Shown in pieces: positions 43,290 to 51,913 of a stretch of DNA of 64,000 nt. A program made the position numbers and the translations under genes. The DNA comes from Paraflavisolibacter caeni (GTDB lineage: Bacteria; Bacteroidota; Bacteroidia; Chitinophagales; Chitinophagaceae): assembly GCF_025628885.1 (NCBI RefSeq), contig NZ_JAOTIF010000024.1:28804-92803 (forward strand), in the 5' to 3' direction. The notes beneath the pieces were generated by a model. That model made no database searches. It saw only the letters and a program-made list of their open reading frames with translations, and had not been told where the DNA came from. Numbering within the stretch: position 1 is the first letter of the stretch; each line of letters opens with the position of its first letter.

Positions 43290-44645
43290 ATGCTGGAATC
43301 ATACGTAAAAAAGACAGAAACGGAAGCGATTGTACAGGATAACCTGGCTTATACACTGTTTTCCTGGAGCAAGCAAAAAGGAATCAATCCTATTTCAGTC
43401 AAATATGGTGAAGGTGTTTATCTATACGATTATGATGGGAAGCGGTATCTGGATTTTTCTTCAGGACTGATGAATGTAAACATCGGGCATGGTCACCAGC
43501 GGGTAACAGCGGCTGTAGCCGCGCAAATGCAACAAGTTAGTTATGTTACACCTAGTTGTATCACCAAGGCAAGGGGTGAATTGGGAAAAAAACTGGCCCA
43601 GATCTCACCAGGTCATCTCACCAAAACCTTATTTACGATAGGCGGGGCAGAGGCCATTGAAAATGCCATGAAACTGGCAAGATTATTCACCGGGCGTCCT
43701 AAAATCATTGCCAGGTACCGGGCCTTTCATGGCGCTACTTATGGTGCAATGACGGCTGGCGGCGACCCGCGGAAATTAGCCAATGACGCACAACAGGTTC
43801 CCAATGTTATTCATGTGGAAGATCCCTATTGTTACCGTTGTCCGTGGGGAAAAGAAATCACCTGGTGCCAGCGGGAATGTGTCAGTCACGTGCAGCGTAT
43901 AATTGAATTTGAAGGACCGGAAAATATTGCTGCCATTATCATGGAAGGAGAAAGTGGTACATCGGGATGTATCAAATATCCACCTGATTATTTGCCAAAG
44001 ATCAGGGCTCTTTGTGACCAGCATGGTATCTTATTGATAGCCGATGAAGTGTTGAGCGGCTTTGGGAGAACCGGTAAATGGTTCGGCGTCAATAATTATG
44101 ATGTTGTGCCCGATATGATCGCTACTGCCAAAGGAATTACTTCAGGCTACCTTCCTTTGGGGGCCTTAATCGTTTCTGATGAAATTGCTTCCCGCTTTGA
44201 TGACCAGGTACTTTGGCTGGGATTAACCTATTCAGCCCATCCGGTTTGCTGTGCCGCTGCTGTGGAAGTTTTGAATATATATGAAGATGAAAATCTCATA
44301 GAGCATGCGGCTACTATGGGTGCTTATATTGATCAGGAAGTAGGCAAACTAAAACTGAGACATCCCAGTATTGGTGATTTCCGGAACACAGGTTTATTAG
44401 GTTGTCTGGAACTGGTAAAAAATCGGGAAACTAAAGAACCTATGGCGCCTTTCAATGCCAGGTCCGATGAAATGGTGATCATGAATAAGGTTGCTGCTCA
44501 ACTAAGAGAATTAGGTATGTACACTTTTGTTCGCTGGAATTACATTTTTATAGCCCCACCCTTATGTATTACAAATGAGCAGGTTGATGAAGGATTGACG
44601 ATGATCAGTAAAGCGATTGAAATTGCCGATGAATATGTGAAGTGA
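43290..44645 (+). CDS. class III aminotransferase (beta-alanine/omega-amino acid type)
   Basis: PLP-dependent aminotransferase of 451 residues. Family landmarks are DFSSGLMNVNIGHGHQRV, TLFTIGGAEAIENAMKLAR, LIADEVLSGFGRTGKWFG and the PLP lysine in TAKGITSGYLPLGA (K281). It sits between the semialdehyde dehydrogenase and the pyrimidine transporter, so transfer of the amino group of beta-alanine or 3-aminoisobutyrate to pyruvate or 2-oxoglutarate, giving the semialdehyde, is the likely reaction. A CYRCPWGKEITWCQ segment with Cys residues (about residues 178-193) is unusual in the middle of this fold and seems to be shared by part of the family. The acceptor cannot be determined. Confidence 0.9.
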   Translation: MLESYVKKTETEAIVQDNLAYTLFSWSKQKGINPISVKYGEGVYLYDYDGKRYLDFSSGLMNVNIGHGHQRVTAAVAAQMQQVSYVTPSCITKARGELGKKLAQISPGHLTKTLFTIGGAEAIENAMKLARLFTGRPKIIARYRAFHGATYGAMTAGGDPRKLANDAQQVPNVIHVEDPYCYRCPWGKEITWCQRECVSHVQRIIEFEGPENIAAIIMEGESGTSGCIKYPPDYLPKIRALCDQHGILLIADEVLSGFGRTGKWFGVNNYDVVPDMIATAKGITSGYLPLGALIVSDEIASRFDDQVLWLGLTYSAHPVCCAAAVEVLNIYEDENLIEHAATMGAYIDQEVGKLKLRHPSIGDFRNTGLLGCLELVKNRETKEPMAPFNARSDEMVIMNKVAAQLRELGMYTFVRWNYIFIAPPLCITNEQVDEGLTMISKAIEIADEYVK

Positions 44646-44678
44646 TTGATTTTGGATGACCATTTAAAATCGAACGAT

Positions 44679-46202
44679 ATGCAGGAAAAAAAGCCTCTCA
44701 GGGATGAGTTGACGTCTTCATCTTTATACAGTGAGGATCTTGCTCCGGTTCCAACTTTTAAAAGAACGTGGAACACCTGGAACTATGCGGCACTTTGGAT
44801 CAGCATGAGTCTTTGCATTCCCACCTATATGCTGGCCAGCTCGCTAATCGGCGGCGGCATGAATTGGTGGCAGGCCATACTTACCATATTTCTCGGTAAT
44901 ACAGTGGTGCTAATTCCGATGATATTAAACGGACGTGCCGGTGCCAGGTATGGAATTCCCTTTCCTGTATTTGCCCGGGCCAGCTTTGGCGTCAAAGGGG
45001 CCAATATCCCAGCCATACTTCGTGCTATTGTTGCCTGCGGCTGGTTTGGTATACAAACATGGATTGGTGGTTATGCGCTTTATCAAATGCTACGTCTTTG
45101 GATTCCTTCCTTAGCCACCTTACCCCGGATCTTTCCTGCTTCTTTTGGTTTGGAAACAGGGCCGGCTATTACCTTTTTCCTATTCTGGCTTTTGAACATG
45201 TATGTAGTTTATCTGGGTGTGGAAAGCATCAAAAAATTATTGGTCTTTAAGGCCTTCTTTCTACCCATTGCTGCTTTGGCTTTACTTTTCTGGGCTATAT
45301 CAGCCAGCAATGGACTGGGGCCTATTTTAAAAGAACCTTCAAGGTTTGCCACGAATGCTCATTTCTGGAATTTCTTTTTTCCGGCTTTGACAGGTATGGT
45401 TGGTTTCTGGGCAACACTTTCGTTGAACATTCCTGATTTTACCCGTTATGCCCAAAGCCAGAAAGCACAGGTTATAGGCCAGGCTATCGGTTTACCACCA
45501 TCCATGACGCTCTTTGCGTTTATTGGCGTTGTTGTGACCTCGGCAACTATCATTTTATATGGCAATGCCATCTGGGACCCATTGGTTTTGGCTGAAAAGT
45601 TTGAAAGCAAAGTTATTATCACCATAGCCATGATTGCCGTGGCGGTTTCTACATTGGCTACCAATATCGCCGCCAATATAGTCAGTCCGGCCAATGATTT
45701 TGCCCATCTTGCTCCGCAAAAGATTAGCTTCAAAACCGGGGGATTGATCACAGGCATTATCGGCATACTTATTTTCCCTTGGAAACTTATTGCAGATCCC
45801 AATGGATATATTTTCACCTGGCTGGTGGGTTATTCGAGTTTGCTGGGACCAGTTGGCGGCATTATGATCGCAGATTATTACTTCATCCGCCGGCAACGAT
45901 TGAATACAAAAGCCTTATATGAACACAACGGATATTACAGTTTTGGAAACGGGTTTAATAATTATGCCCTCATTGCCTTGGTGCTGGGCATATTACCCAA
46001 TGTACCTGGTTTTTTGACAACCGTTAAGCTCATACCGCAAGATGCTGTTCCCGCCTGGATCTCACAGTTATATAATTATGCCTGGTTTGTAGGGTTCTTT
46101 TTATCCGGAATAAGCTACTGGTTGCTCATGAGAAAGGAAGTACCTGCCGTTCAGGCCATTCCCTTACAAGAAGAAGAAATTTACCATGTCAGTACTTATT
46201 AA
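44679..46202 (+). CDS. NCS1-family nucleobase:cation symporter
   Basis: Inner-membrane transporter of about 507 residues with 12 predicted helices, of the NCS1 family (uracil, thymine, allantoin, hydantoin and related compounds). Typical features are TWNYAALWISMSLCIPTYML in the first helix, IPFPVFARASFGVKGANIPA, and IADYYFIRRQRLN near helix 10. I use ATG 44679; the open frame begins earlier with a TTG. The 3' end overlaps the dihydropyrimidinase gene by 17 bases. Given the operon it is likely a uracil/thymine importer, although dihydropyrimidine or hydantoin uptake cannot be excluded. Confidence 0.92.
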   Translation: MQEKKPLRDELTSSSLYSEDLAPVPTFKRTWNTWNYAALWISMSLCIPTYMLASSLIGGGMNWWQAILTIFLGNTVVLIPMILNGRAGARYGIPFPVFARASFGVKGANIPAILRAIVACGWFGIQTWIGGYALYQMLRLWIPSLATLPRIFPASFGLETGPAITFFLFWLLNMYVVYLGVESIKKLLVFKAFFLPIAALALLFWAISASNGLGPILKEPSRFATNAHFWNFFFPALTGMVGFWATLSLNIPDFTRYAQSQKAQVIGQAIGLPPSMTLFAFIGVVVTSATIILYGNAIWDPLVLAEKFESKVIITIAMIAVAVSTLATNIAANIVSPANDFAHLAPQKISFKTGGLITGIIGILIFPWKLIADPNGYIFTWLVGYSSLLGPVGGIMIADYYFIRRQRLNTKALYEHNGYYSFGNGFNNYALIALVLGILPNVPGFLTTVKLIPQDAVPAWISQLYNYAWFVGFFLSGISYWLLMRKEVPAVQAIPLQEEEIYHVSTY

Positions 46203-47565
46203 AAACGGAAGAGTTATAACAGCAGCCGATGATTATCATGCTGATATTTTCATCGAAGGGGAAAAGATCAAGGCAATAGGAAAGGATTTGCCTTTTGAAG
46301 CAGAGAGAAGTATTGATGCCAATGGCATGCTGGTGTTTCCCGGGGGAGTAGATCCACATGTTCACTTAGACATGCCTTTTATGGGCACGTTTTCCAGTGA
46401 CACACATGAAACAGGAACAAGGGCAGCCCTGTTTGGAGGCACGACGACCGTTATTGACTTTGTACTGCAAAAGCAAGGGCATTCGCTAAGGGAAGCATTA
46501 GATGAGTGGAATGGAAGGGCTGTGGGCAATGCTGTGGGTGATTATAGCTTTCATATGGCAGTGACGGATTATAATGATAAAGTAAAGCCGGAAATCAAGG
46601 AGATGATTGAAGAAGGTATTACATCATTTAAAACCTTCATGGCGTATAAAGGAGCATTAATGATCGATGACCGGCAGATGATCGGTTTAATGGAAGAAGT
46701 AAAAAAGCAAGGCGGTTTGATCAATGTACACGCTACCAATGGCGATATGATCGATTACCTGATCCAAAAACACCGTTCAGAAGGAAAATTAACCCCTTTG
46801 TATCATTATCTCTCACAACCAGAAGTAACCGAAGCCGAAGCTTCAGAGCGGTTTGTAGATATGGCCAACTATACCGGATGTCCCGGTTATATAGTTCACC
46901 TTACCTGTGAGGGCGCGTTGAATGCGGTACGTAATGCCACCAGAAGGAATCAGAAAGTATTTGTAGAGACCTGTATTCAATACCTGCTTCTGGATGCCTC
47001 ACTATATGAGAAAGATGGTGAGGGCGCTAAATGGGTAATGAGTCCGCCTTTGCGTCAAAAGAAGGACCAGGAAACACTATGGGCTGGTATCAACCAGGGA
47101 TTGGTAAATGTGGTAGCTACTGACCATTGTCCTTTTTTATGGGAACAAAAAATGATGGGAGCAAATGATTTCTCAAAAATTCCTAACGGTCATCCAGCCA
47201 TCGAGAACCGGTTGGAATTATTGTACAGCGAGGGGGTGCATAAGGGAAGAATCACGCCTAACAAGTTTGTGGAAGTTGCCTCTACCAATCCGGCAAAGAT
47301 CTTTGGCATGTATCCGCGTAAAGGAACTCTTGCGGTAGATAGCGATGCCGACATTGTGATCTTTGATCCTGATAAAAAGCATGTACTTTCTGCTCAAACA
47401 CACCACATGAATGTGGATTATTCGGGTTATGAAGGTTGGGAGGTGACCGGGAAAGTCGAAACAGTTTTATTAAGAGGGGAAGTTGCTATTGATCAAAATA
47501 AATGCCTGGTGGGAAAAGGATATGGGCAATTTATCAAGAGGAATAAAGTAGTAGGGATTGTATAG
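46186..47565 (+). CDS. hydA: dihydropyrimidinase
   Basis: Zinc amidohydrolase of 459 residues that opens the ring of dihydrouracil or dihydrothymine (also hydantoins) to N-carbamoyl-beta-amino acids. Metal ligands are readable: the two His of DPHVHLD, the carboxylated Lys in ITSFKTFMAYKG (K149), His in NVHATNGD, His in IVHLTCEGAL and Asp in VVATDHCPF. The length is normal for D-hydantoinase/dihydropyrimidinase. It starts within the last codons of the transporter gene and is followed after 34 bases by the nitrilase-family gene that takes the next step. Confidence 0.95.
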   Translation: MSVLIKNGRVITAADDYHADIFIEGEKIKAIGKDLPFEAERSIDANGMLVFPGGVDPHVHLDMPFMGTFSSDTHETGTRAALFGGTTTVIDFVLQKQGHSLREALDEWNGRAVGNAVGDYSFHMAVTDYNDKVKPEIKEMIEEGITSFKTFMAYKGALMIDDRQMIGLMEEVKKQGGLINVHATNGDMIDYLIQKHRSEGKLTPLYHYLSQPEVTEAEASERFVDMANYTGCPGYIVHLTCEGALNAVRNATRRNQKVFVETCIQYLLLDASLYEKDGEGAKWVMSPPLRQKKDQETLWAGINQGLVNVVATDHCPFLWEQKMMGANDFSKIPNGHPAIENRLELLYSEGVHKGRITPNKFVEVASTNPAKIFGMYPRKGTLAVDSDADIVIFDPDKKHVLSAQTHHMNVDYSGYEGWEVTGKVETVLLRGEVAIDQNKCLVGKGYGQFIKRNKVVGIV

Positions 47566-47599
47566 TTTATAGTTCAACGTTCATAATACAAAGTTTACT

Positions 47600-48466
47600 A
47601 TGGCAAGAATGATTACATCGGGTCTCATACAAATGAGTTTATCTAAAACAGAAGGAGAGGGCAGCATTGAGGAAATCAAAGAAGCCATGATCCAAAAGCA
47701 TATTCCATATATTGAAGATGCAGGTAGACAAGGGGTTCAGATCCTTTGTCTACAGGAAATTTTTACCACTCCTTACTTCTGTCCGGGGCAGGACAAGGCC
47801 TGGTATCAATCGGCAGAGCCTATACCCGGACCTACCACAGAACGCATGTCAGCATATGCCCAAAAATATGGTATGGTCATGATAGTTCCCATTTACGAGA
47901 AAGAACAGCCGGGCGTTTTGTACAATACAGCAGCAGTAATTGATGCCGACGGAACCTTATTAGGCAAATACCGGAAAAATCATATTCCGCATACTTCTGG
48001 ATTTTGGGAAAAATTTTTCTTTAAGCCTGGAAATTTAGGGTATCCGGTATTTCAGACGCGTTATGCAAAAGTAGGCGTGTATATCTGTTATGACCGTCAT
48101 TTTCCGGATGGTGCAAGAGTATTGGGATTAAATGGCGCTGAGATCGTGTATAATCCATCGGCCACGGTTGCTGGCCTTTCTCAATACCTATGGAAATTGG
48201 AGCAACCGGCCCATGCTGCTGCCAATGGTTATTTTATGGGTTGTATCAACCGGGTCGGAGAAGAGAAGCCATGGAACTTAGGGAAGTTTTACGGCAATTC
48301 CTATTTCGTTGATCCACGCGGACAAATCTTTGCACAGGCTTCAGAAGACAAAGATGAATTGTTGGTAGCATCCTTTGATCTGGATATGATTGAAGAAGTA
48401 AGAGCTACGTGGCAGTTTTTCAGGGACAGAAGGCCGGAAACTTATGGAAAGCTGGTAGAGTTGTAA
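47600..48466 (+). CDS. nitrilase-superfamily N-carbamoyl-beta-alanine amidohydrolase (beta-ureidopropionase)
   Basis: Enzyme of 288 residues with the carbon-nitrogen hydrolase fold. The Glu-Lys-Cys triad is in LCLQEIFTTPYFC, KYRKNHIPH and GVYICYDRHFPDGA (C163). Other segments (FFKPGNLGYPVFQT, NGAEIVYNPSATV, NSYFVDPRG) fit the N-carbamoyl-beta-alanine/N-carbamoylputrescine branch. In this operon the expected reaction is hydrolysis of N-carbamoyl-beta-alanine to beta-alanine, ammonia and CO2. Based on family alone N-carbamoylputrescine amidase would be the alternative; the neighbours favour the pyrimidine pathway. The gap to the next gene is 16 bases. Confidence 0.9.
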   Translation: MARMITSGLIQMSLSKTEGEGSIEEIKEAMIQKHIPYIEDAGRQGVQILCLQEIFTTPYFCPGQDKAWYQSAEPIPGPTTERMSAYAQKYGMVMIVPIYEKEQPGVLYNTAAVIDADGTLLGKYRKNHIPHTSGFWEKFFFKPGNLGYPVFQTRYAKVGVYICYDRHFPDGARVLGLNGAEIVYNPSATVAGLSQYLWKLEQPAHAAANGYFMGCINRVGEEKPWNLGKFYGNSYFVDPRGQIFAQASEDKDELLVASFDLDMIEEVRATWQFFRDRRPETYGKLVEL

Positions 48467-48482
48467 ATTAAAATATCTTTTA

Positions 48483-49877
48483 ATGCCTATCATTAATAAC
48501 CGATTAAGCGATGAGGAATATCGGACCAATTTCAGTGATATTCACCCGCCATTTGAAACAAGGGATGCAGCCCTTGTAGAAGCCAATCGCTGCCTGTTTT
48601 GTTATGATGCACCTTGTACCAAATCATGCCCTACCGGCATAGATGTCCCAAAGTTCATCAAACAAATAACTACAGACAATATAAAGGGCTCTGCCCATAC
48701 AATCCTTGAAGCCAATATTTTCGGGGCCGGTTGTTCCAGGGTTTGTCCTGTTGAAAAATTATGTGAAGGTGCCTGTGTGTATAATTTAATGGAAGAAGAG
48801 CCGATCCCTATAGCCCGTTTACAACGGTATGCCACAGAAAAAGCCATGAAAGAAAAGTGGCAGTTGTTTGACCGATTACCTTCGACCGGGAAAAGAGTGG
48901 CAATAGTGGGTGCAGGGCCGGCCGGATTGTCTTGCGCTCATGTACTATCACGGCAAGGTGTAGAGGCGGTGATTTATGAAAAAGAGTTAAAAGGGGGTGG
49001 CCTCATGACGTATGGTGTAGCAGCTTATAAAGTAACACCTGAATTCTGCGCGGATGAAGTCGATTATATTACTTCACTTGGTGGCATTGAAATAAAATAC
49101 AACAAGGCATTAGGTAGAGACTTTACCCTGTTTGACCTGCAACAAAAATACGACGCTGTTTTTCTGGGTATCGGTGTAGGAGAAGCCAGACAATTACATA
49201 TACCGGGAGAGCAATCGGAAGGTGTTGTAGATGCTATTGAATTCATCCATCAATTGCGATCCAACCCGTATGCTCAAATTCCTGTAGGAGACAAGGTCGC
49301 TGTGATTGGTATGGGGATGACTGCTATTGATGCGGCCACACAAGCGAAAAGACTGGGTGCAAAAGAAGTGACCTTGGTGTACAGAAGAACAAAAGCAGAA
49401 ATGCCTTGTACGGAAGAAGAGCTGGACCTGGCAATGCTTGATGGTTGTAACGTCATATGGTTGGCAGCTCCAAAAGAAATCATCGGGGAAAAGGGCAAAG
49501 TAAATGCACTGGTATGCAGTGTCATGACCTTAGGTCCAGCCGATGCTTCCGGCAGGCGTTTCCCAGTTGATTCCGGACAGACATTTATGCTGGAAGTGGA
49601 TATGGTGATCAAGGCAGCCGGTCAGATGCCTTTTACTGAGCTGGTCACAAACAATCTTTTGGAAAATAACGGAGGAAAGATCGAGGTCACTGAAAAAACA
49701 AAAACCAATTTAAACGGAGTTTTTGCTGGTGGCGACTGTGTCAATGGCGGTAAAGAAGTTGTTGATGCCGTACAGGCAGGGAAGGAGGCCGCGCAGGCAA
49801 TTTTGAAATATCTGCAGAGCGATGAGTCACACTTTTTTCAAAAAGAGAGCACACAGCCTACGATTTTTGAAGGTTAA
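48483..49877 (+). CDS. preT: PreT-like NAD(P)-dependent subunit of dihydropyrimidine dehydrogenase
   Basis: Flavin- and iron-sulphur-containing subunit, 464 residues, that passes electrons between NAD(P)H and the PreA subunit. The N-terminal cluster domain has CLFCYDAPCTKSCPTGIDVP and AGCSRVCPVEKLCEGAC (two [4Fe-4S] clusters). The FAD-binding motif is VAIVGAGPAGLSCA, the pyridine-nucleotide motif VAVIGMGMTAIDAA, and the C-terminal FAD contact GVFAGGDCVNGGKEVVDAVQ. It resembles the GltD small subunit, but the partner gene next door makes PreT the right name. It is 16 bases after the nitrilase-family gene and 41 before preA. Confidence 0.94.
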   Translation: MPIINNRLSDEEYRTNFSDIHPPFETRDAALVEANRCLFCYDAPCTKSCPTGIDVPKFIKQITTDNIKGSAHTILEANIFGAGCSRVCPVEKLCEGACVYNLMEEEPIPIARLQRYATEKAMKEKWQLFDRLPSTGKRVAIVGAGPAGLSCAHVLSRQGVEAVIYEKELKGGGLMTYGVAAYKVTPEFCADEVDYITSLGGIEIKYNKALGRDFTLFDLQQKYDAVFLGIGVGEARQLHIPGEQSEGVVDAIEFIHQLRSNPYAQIPVGDKVAVIGMGMTAIDAATQAKRLGAKEVTLVYRRTKAEMPCTEEELDLAMLDGCNVIWLAAPKEIIGEKGKVNALVCSVMTLGPADASGRRFPVDSGQTFMLEVDMVIKAAGQMPFTELVTNNLLENNGGKIEVTEKTKTNLNGVFAGGDCVNGGKEVVDAVQAGKEAAQAILKYLQSDESHFFQKESTQPTIFEG

Positions 49878-49918
49878 GCACAATATCCCTTTTCTTCATC
49901 ACCCTTAATCAATTTAAT

Positions 49919-51187
49919 ATGGCCAATATATCTGCAAATTTTTTAGGTATCCGGTCACCCAATCCATTTTGGCTGGCCAGTGCTCCGCCAACAGACAAAA
50001 AAGTGAATGTGCTTCGTGCTTTGGAAGCAGGTTGGGGAGGCGTAGTTTGGAAAACCTTGGGTCCACAAATAAAAAATGTTTCCTCCCGTTATTCCGCCGT
50101 AAATTATAATGGTAGCCGGGTTATGGGGTTTAATAATATTGAACTCATCTCTGATCGTCCTTTGGAACACAACCTTCGTGAAATTGAAGAAGTGATCAAA
50201 GAATTTCCTGATCGTGCCATGATCGTTTCTTTAATGGCTGAAAATACAAGAGAAAAATGGCATGAACTCATACAACAGGTGGAAGACACGGGTGCCCATG
50301 GTTTAGAACTCAACTTCGGCTGTCCTCATGGCATGACGGAACGGGGTATGGGTGCTGTGGTTGGGCAGGATACTGAAATAGCCCGGATGGTTGTAGAGTG
50401 GGTTATGGAAAAGGCGACCATTCCCGTGATCACCAAGCTGACCCCGAATGTACACTCTGTTGTACCCACCGGCAGGGCTGCTGTAGAAGCCGGAAGTAAT
50501 GCCCTTTCCCTGATCAACACGATCCAATCAATTACAGGCATTGACCTTGACACTTTCGTTCCTAATCCATATGTAGCAGGTAAATCCGTATTTGGCGGTT
50601 ATTGTGGACCTGCAGTAAAGCCAATAGCTTTAAAAATGCTGGCAACCATTAGTCAGGATGAAATAACACGGAAAGTACCTGTATCCGGAATAGGTGGCAT
50701 CAGTACCTGGAAAGACGCAGCAGAATTTATGTTGCTGGGTGCAACTACTGTGCAGGTTTGTACTGCTGTAATGAAACATGGTTTCCGGATCATAGAAGAC
50801 ATGTGTGAAGGATTGAACAACTGGATGGATGAAAAGGGCTTTGCAACAATCTATGATTTTATCGGGAAGACAGTTCCTGCTTTAACACATTGGGAGGATC
50901 TAGATATCAACTATCATATTGTCGCTCATATTAATCAGGATAAATGTATTCATTGCGGTTTGTGTTATATCGCCTGTGAAGATGCTTCACACCAGGCTAT
51001 CAACCTGGCATGGGGCAAGCCCTATAATACCTATACGATCAAAGAAGAGGAATGCATTGGTTGCAATCTCTGTAAACTGATCTGTCCGGTGGACAACTGT
51101 ATTACTATGGTTGAAAAACGAAAAGGTGATGAATATCTGAACTGGAAAGAATTTCAAAAAAGAGGGTTACCCTTAAATGATCATTAA
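49919..51187 (+). CDS. preA: PreA-like catalytic subunit of NAD-dependent dihydropyrimidine dehydrogenase
   Basis: Catalytic subunit of 422 residues that reduces uracil or thymine to the 5,6-dihydro form. The FMN barrel (residues about 1-310) has NPFWLASAPPTD, the segment ELNFGCPHGM with the active-site Cys, and VPVSGIGGISTWKDAAEF for phosphate binding. The C-terminal ferredoxin part has CIHCGLCYIAC and CIGCNLCKLICPVDNC, two [4Fe-4S] clusters. It closes the operon; its stop lies ten bases from the end of the convergent cupin gene. Together with preT this is the first step of the reductive pathway and the reverse direction is possible in principle. Confidence 0.95.
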   Translation: MANISANFLGIRSPNPFWLASAPPTDKKVNVLRALEAGWGGVVWKTLGPQIKNVSSRYSAVNYNGSRVMGFNNIELISDRPLEHNLREIEEVIKEFPDRAMIVSLMAENTREKWHELIQQVEDTGAHGLELNFGCPHGMTERGMGAVVGQDTEIARMVVEWVMEKATIPVITKLTPNVHSVVPTGRAAVEAGSNALSLINTIQSITGIDLDTFVPNPYVAGKSVFGGYCGPAVKPIALKMLATISQDEITRKVPVSGIGGISTWKDAAEFMLLGATTVQVCTAVMKHGFRIIEDMCEGLNNWMDEKGFATIYDFIGKTVPALTHWEDLDINYHIVAHINQDKCIHCGLCYIACEDASHQAINLAWGKPYNTYTIKEEECIGCNLCKLICPVDNCITMVEKRKGDEYLNWKEFQKRGLPLNDH

Positions 51188-51197
51188 GGCCCAGACA

Positions 51198-51677
51198 TTA
51201 CTGCTTCTTTCTTGGATCATCTGCCTCATTGATATAAGTAATACCCCATGGACCAATGCCATGCAGCTGAATGAGCACTTTATCACGGCTAAAAGCATAA
51301 TGTACAAATTCTTTGGGCATAACTGCAAAATCCCCGGGTTTAAGCTCAGTAGCTGTAGATTCATTAAATTCTTTACCAGTGCCCATGTAAAAACTTCCTT
51401 CAAGAACAGTAACATGTTCTATGGCGGGGTGGAAATGGGGACCAATACGGTAATTAGCAGGGATCATCAAGCGCGCCGTAAAGGGACCTGCTTTAGTAAG
51501 ATCACCTTCTAGAATTGCTATTTGAATTCCTGCAGGCAATGAGGCCGGACCAGTATTCCATGCCAGATTTTGACTATTAACCATAATATGCGCTTCGGTA
51601 GAATGTTCCTGTGCATGTACAGAATTGAAAAGAAAAATAGAAGAAACTAAGGTAAAGATGAGCGGGACTTTTTTCAT
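51198..51677 (-). CDS. exported single-domain cupin protein
   Basis: Small exported cupin, 159 residues from the preferred start. The open frame is longer, but ATG 51677 is followed by a signal peptide (KKVPLIFTLVSSIFLFNSVHAQ) and preceded by a perfect ribosome-binding site (AAAGGAGG, four bases away). The metal-site motifs are PHFHPAIEHVTVLEG (motif 1, His-x-His and Glu) and the second His in KEFVHYAF. Such proteins bind a metal and may be isomerases, dioxygenases or simple binders. It converges on preA, ten bases apart, and no functional link is shown. Confidence 0.85.
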   Translation of the reverse strand: MKKVPLIFTLVSSIFLFNSVHAQEHSTEAHIMVNSQNLAWNTGPASLPAGIQIAILEGDLTKAGPFTARLMIPANYRIGPHFHPAIEHVTVLEGSFYMGTGKEFNESTATELKPGDFAVMPKEFVHYAFSRDKVLIQLHGIGPWGITYINEADDPRKKQ

Positions 51678-51827
51678 ATGACCTCCTTTTTGTTTTAATA
51701 AGACTTTACCAATAAATCCATTTTTCATTGAGCATAATAGTCATATTAAGTTATAAAAATTTATTTGATAAGGAACAGATAGGCTTGTTTTCTATCAAAT
51801 TGCCCTGAGGCAATGGGAGCTATTGCT

Positions 51828-51835
51828 TATATTTG
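51828..51835 (+). promoter_or_regulatory. candidate Bacteroidota -7 promoter element for the kelch gene
   Basis: TATATTTG matches TAnnTTTG and lies 78 bases before the ATG of the kelch protein. The nearest upstream TTG (51800-51802) is 25 bases away, longer than the usual 19-21, so the match is partial. Confidence 0.4.
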
Positions 51836-51913
51836 TATACTCCGCTTACCAACTTTTGAAACTACACAATCCAACTATTAAGACTACACAATGAAATTTT
51901 AAGAACGCTTAAA

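Noticed and set aside
41795..51187. Rut-type (oxidative) uracil pathway
   Set aside because: No flavin monooxygenase or RutB-like set is present; the preT/preA, dihydropyrimidinase and ureidopropionase genes define the reductive route.
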